A DNA stretch of 64,000 bases from Epithemia pelagica (Eukaryota > Bacillariophyta > Bacillariophyceae > Surirellales > Surirellaceae). Both the position numbers and the translations under genes were made by a program. Location of the stretch: assembly GCA_946965045.2 (NCBI GenBank), contig OX337230.1:2790001-2854000 (forward strand), written 5' to 3'. Below the pieces are notes generated by a model that saw only the letters and a program-made list of their open reading frames with translations, did not search any database and was not told the DNA's origin. Positions within the stretch are counted from its first letter, which is position 1. The number at the start of each line of letters is the position of its first letter. Positions 59,242 through 64,000 of the stretch are shown here, in pieces.

Positions 59242-62084
59242 TCACGTCCCATAAATCTTTCGTTCCAACGCATCCGGAAGCGTCGCCACAATGTCCAACC
59301 ATGGCTGTTCCACCACCACCATTTCGCCATCTGCAATAAACCCCATGTACAACATGCTATTGTAGCGCAGACATTGGACCACGTCCGAGGCGTCTGGATC
59401 TATGTCTTCAATTTCCGACATGCTTCGTTTTCGCCTCCTCCTTCTTCGCACGTGCTTTTCTGGAACTGTCCGACAACGACTGGGGCGGGGCTTGATCAGA
59501 TCAACCAAGAGAAAGACGCCATGTGCACCCTTTCTCATGAAACACAAGGAAATATTCATAAACAAACATTGTGAGTATGGGACACAACGGCTGAAATAAA
59601 CGATGATTGATACTCTTGTACTATACCGCCAATGTGACAAGGCAAAAGACACGGCGGGCGAAAAAAGAGCTTGCGTGCTTTTGCAAGGATGACAATCCGA
59701 CCAAACGAGATGAAAAGACGTGCGTCGGAAATAACTTTCTTGCGTCTTCTTTCTGCACCGTCTCTACAAAGCACAGGACATCATCCACGTACCATAAGAA
59801 CCTTGTCGGGACAACTGGAATGGGTACATATTCGTAAGGGATAGTCCGTGCGACTCGAAAGCTCCGTTGGCATCGGGTCTGCCGCCGATTTTCCGTCAGT
59901 GGGACGACTCCATTTATCCAGTTCTCCTTTGGACACGTCAAATATATAAAGTTCAAACTGGACACACCCCACCGCCAACCTCGGAGCGTCCTCATTACCC
60001 AGAAATGAAACTGCAGTGATGGATGAGTTCAACGATGGCAATGTCCACCAATGACGATACAAATCCCGTCCTTTATCTTCATTTCGAGCATAAATGTCCA
60101 CGGCCCCGTTTCCATGCGTATTGAACAGGACAGCGAGCCATTTTCCTGAACTTGTTGATGCCATCGCCCGAGGTGGTAAGAGTCTCGTCCGATCCGGAGA
60201 ATCTACTTGGGGAGAAATAGTTTGCACCTTTTTCACTGCGTCGGGTAACGCAGAGTCATTTTCTGCGATTTGCACGTCCAAAAAGACCATTTTCGCGTTG
60301 CTCAAAGCAAACACAAGTCTCGTATTCGACAGAAATGCCACATATGACACAGCCGATGCAGGTGGAGTTTCGTATGAGATCCGAACCGGAACGATCGAGC
60401 CCTTTTCAAAACTCAATTTGAAAATGAAAGTGTTGTAGGAGTCACAAAGCACCATGATGGTCCCATCGTCACTAAAGGCGCCACATCGAAGATTGGACTG
60501 GGAATGAATTTCAATGGTTCCCAACAGAAACTGGTCCGTTTCTTCCGCCACTGGAATGGGTTCTACAACCTGGCCGGAATGGGTTCCCATTTGGTACACC
60601 TCAACCGAAGTGTCCTTCAAAATGGCCAACTTTTGAGCGTCTTTGGCGACCAGAATTGGGGAATGAGCTGGCCACGGGTAGATGGTCCTTGGTCGCATCG
60701 TTTGAAAGGATGCAACGTTGTAGGTACACAATTTCATATCGACGCCACCCGTGCACAATACCTCCATGCGATTGCCACTGTGCTCGGGTTTTTCCTGAAC
60801 ACACACGGACAGACTTTTTACATCGTGACTGTGTGGACGTTGGGCATGGGTCAAAATCCAGGATCGAGCATTGGTGTTGCTCGGATCGGCAAGGAGTGAC
60901 TCTTGTTCTTGGAGCGATGCCCGTTCAAAGCAAACAACGCGTGAATCGACTCCACTGGCAAAGACTTTGCATTCATTACTCGCAACAACAAGATCCAAGA
61001 CATCGCATCGTTGATCGGTTTGGGTAAAGGAATGTTCCAGTGACCCAGTACGGCCGTCCCAAAATTGTACATTGCCTAAGGAATCAGCCGATACCACCGT
61101 CCAATCTTGCAACAGCTTGAGCGACCACACCCTTGTGGGTATCCTTCGACCCATACTTTCCACCGTCATGCGATGACCCGTCTTCCAGCTTCCAGTGGAG
61201 TCACCCTGCAAGGATCTACCACTCTTCTTAGTTCCTGTTTGGTAGCTGTACATGCGAATCGTCCCATCGGCCACTCCGGCAAACAAAACGGTGCCAGCCA
61301 ATGAACTATTTCCCCCAGTGTTGTTGTTGTGAGCTGTTTCTGCTGCGTTCATTCTTCGCCAGGCAAGGGACACAACCGCTGCTCCGGTGGTGGGGACTTT
61401 GGACAGAAGCGTGAGGGTCAAGGTGTCGTCGGACGACAATTGAAAGATTCGAACCGACCCATCTTCACAACCAGCTGCTACCAAGGAAGACGAAGATCCA
61501 TCCGACGAGTGTTCGTATAAGGATTCCAAAGCAAAGATACCTCCACCTCCACTGGGAGTTACACTGTCCAATCGCAAGGTTTGAAAATTGACTACAAAGA
61601 TGGATCCATCTTGAGATGCTCCAATCAATGTTGGAATGCCAGTGTCCGAAGTGGCTTTGTCAAAAGAAGAGGTCATTGTTTCGGAATCCCCTGAATTAAA
61701 GGAAGAGACTGAAGACTTCGTCATGACCCAGGCCATGGCATTGATGATCCGTTCCTTTTGTCCAGCAATGGTACAGACGATACGAAATTTTTGGTTGACC
61801 GAACGGAGTTCTACACTACCATTCTCTCGTGCAGCTGCCAAATAGCTGTACGAGCAATGTGGTGGAGTGGATTGAAGAGTCACAATCGAATATGGGACAT
61901 GATTCATGTTGCGTATACGGTGGACGACCAAATCCAATACAGGTGGGTGCTTACTCACGGGAGGAGGAACAACCACCTCCTCGTCCTCGTCATGCTGCTC
62001 TTGTTGGTCCGGCGCTTCTGCCTCTTCGTCTTCGCCATGTCCAGACATGTCCTCTGGATTGTCAGTTTTAGACTTTTTGGCCAT
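59242..62084 (-). CDS. UTP4: UTP4 (cirhin)-like WD40 protein of the small-subunit processome
   Basis: The main frame starts at ATG 62084 and runs 764 codons to a strong donor at 59793/59792 (ATG/GTACGT); without splicing it stops at TGA 59781. It contains WD40 repeats: LAAARENGSVELR, LVAAGCEDGSVRIFQLS, SLAWRR and SADSLGNVQFWDGRTGSLEHSF. The C-terminal part fits UTP4, ending WSRPTDGKS...RTDYPLRICTHSSCPDKVLM. The last exon (stop TGA at 59242) contains the family end motif GEMVVVEQPWLDIVATLPDALERKIYGT. UTP4 is part of the t-UTP/SSU processome for 18S rRNA maturation in the nucleolus. The junction between 59793 and about 59480 is unclear: a phase-0 acceptor at CTGATCAAG (about 59490) is possible, and a one-base shift would instead read DDVLCFVE, also UTP4-like. 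Confidence 0.85.
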
Positions 62085-62663
62085 TTTCTTTATCCTGACA
62101 AGGTTTCCACTTCCACCTCATAAATCTTCGGAGATATCTTATTGTTTTGATCTGTCTGGAACTTGGAACATCGATTGGTTGTGAAAGAAAGTTCGGTCAG
62201 TCGCGGATAATAAGACTGACAGTCTTCCAATGGCGCCAGGGCAGTCGGTCGACCGTACCCTGGGTAGGCGCGGCAGCTGGAAGAATAGACTATTCCCATA
62301 ATAGCCTCAAATACATGAGTTTATGTCTACGTCCTCCTCTTCTCGAGTAGGTATGACAAATGACAACCTTCTACCTTAGTCCCATCTTCTACTCCTACCT
62401 TTTGGTTGAGGAAATTCACATCTATCAACATGTGTTGCGTCGTCCTTAGAGGGCCAAGTGATCAATTAATAGGGCAAAGATGCCACCTCACTCTCAAGTC
62501 TACAGCGTGATATTCCGAATTGCAATCTCCAGGGAAACATGTTGACTCATTTATTGGATGGGATATCCGACCTGCGAAGGAACAGTGGAGGTACTTGTCT
62601 CTGGCTAGAACGGGAGGTTTACACACTCGTCCAGGCATCTTTCTCTGTGCAAACACCAGGTCT
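62085..62663. other. Intergenic region between UTP4 and the Fic-RING gene
   Basis: UTP4 promoter side and the 3' flank of the Fic-RING gene. It contains CTACTCCTACC-type tracts near 62390. Nothing else was seen. Confidence 0.4.
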
Positions 62664-64000
62664 TCACAGTTGATTGTGTCGCATACAGGAAAACCGTCCA
62701 TGTAACAAGCAGCACCGTCCACAACAGGAATTGGCGCAGTCTCGTGCGGCACGATTGCGACACCGACGCATCGAGCATATGGGTGGTGGTGGTGGTGCGT
62801 TGTAACCGGAGAGCATAGTCGTGGAATCTGAAGGCACATACGCATCAGTATCCACCTCAGAACTGGTCGAGTGATCCGAAGCTCCCATTGTGGTGGTATC
62901 TTCTCCTCCTTCCTCGGTTCCTTCAGCTGCATCTTCTTCTGTCGTACTGTGAACTGTGGTGGTATCTTCGGGAGGAAATACCGTGGTGGTCGTGTCATCC
63001 GGTGCATTTTCTGCGAGTGCGGCTACTTCGGCTTCGGGAGGAAGCATGGATGTCGTCGTATCATCCTCGACGGGCTCCTCCACCTCATCATCATGCACAG
63101 TGGTAGTGGTGAAAGACGTATCATTGTCCGCCTCTGGTTCTGCCTGAATCTCGGTGTCTTCTTCTACCACCGTGGAAGTTGAGGGTGGCAAAAGCCCTTC
63201 TACGTCATCGTCATCGTCCTCCTCATCCGCCGGATCGGGAGAGGCCACTGTCGTCGAGGTCGTCCATGTTTCGGGTGGAAAACCGAGATCATCGTCACTG
63301 TAGTACCGATGCTCGACTTGAGTGGATTCAAACTCTTGTTCTTGAGAAGGATTATTGTTGCGGGCTGCTGGTCGTTGCAATCGTGGTGGTAGGGCTGGAA
63401 AGGGTTCGCGACAATTGGGACAAGTGGCATTGGTAGAGATCCATTGTGCCACGCAATTCAAATGGACGGCCTTCCCACAACACAAGGTGGCAATATTGGG
63501 ATGATCTTCAAAGCAAATCAAACAGGTACCGGCTCGTTCTCGATCACGAATCTTCTTGGCTGCCTTTGCTTCCGCTTGCTCGGTCACTAATCGTGACTTT
63601 TCCTCGACAACCTTTTCGAATTCGACAATGGCTTTTCCCATGCGATCCAAAATCAAGGTCACCAAAGGTCCCATAGCACCCGCAAGTTCCAAACATAGTA
63701 TCATTGCTTCTTGGTTTGTTGTTGCTTGGTTCGGAGTGTCTATTACGGTGGAGGACTGGGTTCGAGTCGTGGTGGAACAAGTGACAGCCTCCAAGGACAA
63801 GTTGCGGCGCGTATGTCCAATGGCTTGTGTGTATTCGTTTCGTTGTGCCGGTGTGGCAAACAAGTGAATGACAAAGGGGAATCCTGCCCGTTGCAAGGCC
63901 CAATTCAAGGCAATACGAGCCAATCGACCATTGCCATCGACAAAGCCATGAATGTCCACCACACCAAAAAAGACCAATGCCGCATACGTGGCGACCGACA
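62664..64000 (-). CDS. Fic-domain protein fused to a RING finger, 5' end outside the window
   Basis: Minus-strand frame open to the window edge and ending TGA at 62664; about 445 residues are present. The visible start is the active site of a Fic domain, HGFVDGNGRLAR (63911-63946), which matches HxFx(D/E)GNGRxxR, followed by the usual helix (NWALQRAGFPF). Fic enzymes transfer AMP or other nucleotides to proteins. A helical linker leads to a RING-like zinc finger at 63395-63531: CLICFEDH, LCCGKAVHLNC and TCPNCREPF; the ligand usually His after CG is a Lys. A long acidic, Thr-rich region with repeated DDTTT and PPE units follows. The end is a second Cys-rich tail (CSMRRCRNRAARDCANSCCGRCC). RING fingers usually act as ubiquitin E3 ligases. 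The N-terminal part of the Fic domain, including any inhibitory helix, lies outside. Confidence 0.88.
   Translation of the reverse strand, partial: SVATYAALVFFGVVDIHGFVDGNGRLARIALNWALQRAGFPFVIHLFATPAQRNEYTQAIGHTRRNLSLEAVTCSTTTRTQSSTVIDTPNQATTNQEAMILCLELAGAMGPLVTLILDRMGKAIVEFEKVVEEKSRLVTEQAEAKAAKKIRDRERAGTCLICFEDHPNIATLCCGKAVHLNCVAQWISTNATCPNCREPFPALPPRLQRPAARNNNPSQEQEFESTQVEHRYYSDDDLGFPPETWTTSTTVASPDPADEEDDDDDVEGLLPPSTSTVVEEDTEIQAEPEADNDTSFTTTTVHDDEVEEPVEDDTTTSMLPPEAEVAALAENAPDDTTTTVFPPEDTTTVHSTTEEDAAEGTEEGGEDTTTMGASDHSTSSEVDTDAYVPSDSTTMLSGYNAPPPPPICSMRRCRNRAARDCANSCCGRCCLLHGRFSCMRHNQL

Noticed and set aside
59621-59995. Frame containing WYVDD, similar to a reverse transcriptase active site
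   Set aside because: It overlaps the end of UTP4 in another frame, and no other reverse transcriptase motif is nearby; YVDD is by chance.
1-64000. tRNA genes, rRNA genes and CRISPR arrays
   Set aside because: No tRNA B-box with matching arms, no rRNA core sequence and no regular spacer-repeat array were recognised.

Overview
The window is nuclear DNA from a diatom-like stramenopile, probably pennate. Short GT-AG introns of about 70-110 nt (one about 390 nt) interrupt a compact gene set. Several proteins start with a signal peptide followed by an aromatic or leucine residue at the predicted cleavage site (the ASAFAP-type plastid targeting motif of diatoms). Nucleus-encoded DNA gyrase A and a DUF1995 plastid protein are present. 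One nearly intact Copia retrotransposon has a single long gag-pol frame of the diatom kind. Species is not determined.

Layout. 0.6-7.5 kb: polo-like kinase, AMP deaminase, and an unrecognised protein with UBC-like and PH-like folds. 7.5-10.9 kb: gene-poor stretch with two small unknown genes. 10.9-13.8 kb: large SET-domain protein with a His/Pro-rich linker and a C-terminal 2-oxoglutarate oxygenase-like domain. 14.2-25.8 kb: a DDE-transposase-like gene on the minus strand, cut in two by an 8,384-bp Copia element (15,693-24,076) with identical 783-bp LTRs, a 5-bp target duplication (CATGC), an extra 259-residue ORF before gag-pol, and an intact gag-pol. 26.5-34.5 kb: housekeeping cluster (AKTIP/FTS-like UBC variant, LSM5, THOC3, plastid-type fructosamine kinase, Pol III subunit RPC5, ribosomal proteins eL28 and eL15 in divergent arrangement). 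35.4-48.0 kb: a kinase with an acidic N-lobe insertion, Pol I subunit RPA12, a Rab GTPase, a degenerate metallophosphoesterase-like protein, mitochondrial HSP90 (TRAP1), a myristoylation-signal protein with a possible LURP-one/tubby fold, and a two-box HMGB protein. 48.4-64.0 kb: a small membrane protein, a 640-bp hAT-type MITE with 8-bp target duplication, a DUF1995 protein, two secretory-signal proteins, GyrA, a type II membrane kinase-like protein, UTP4, and, running off the right edge, a Fic domain fused to a RING finger.

There are no operons. Neighbours are independent nuclear genes, several sharing short divergent promoters (eL28/eL15, phosphoesterase-like/TRAP1, LSM5/THOC3, HMGB/membrane protein). 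Themes that recur are RNA and ribosome production (RPA12, RPC5, UTP4, eL15, eL28, LSM5, THOC3) and organelle-targeted proteins (GyrA, FN3K, DUF1995, TRAP1). The most unusual items are the Fic-RING fusion, the SET/oxygenase fusion, the nested young Copia with its accessory ORF, and the MITE.
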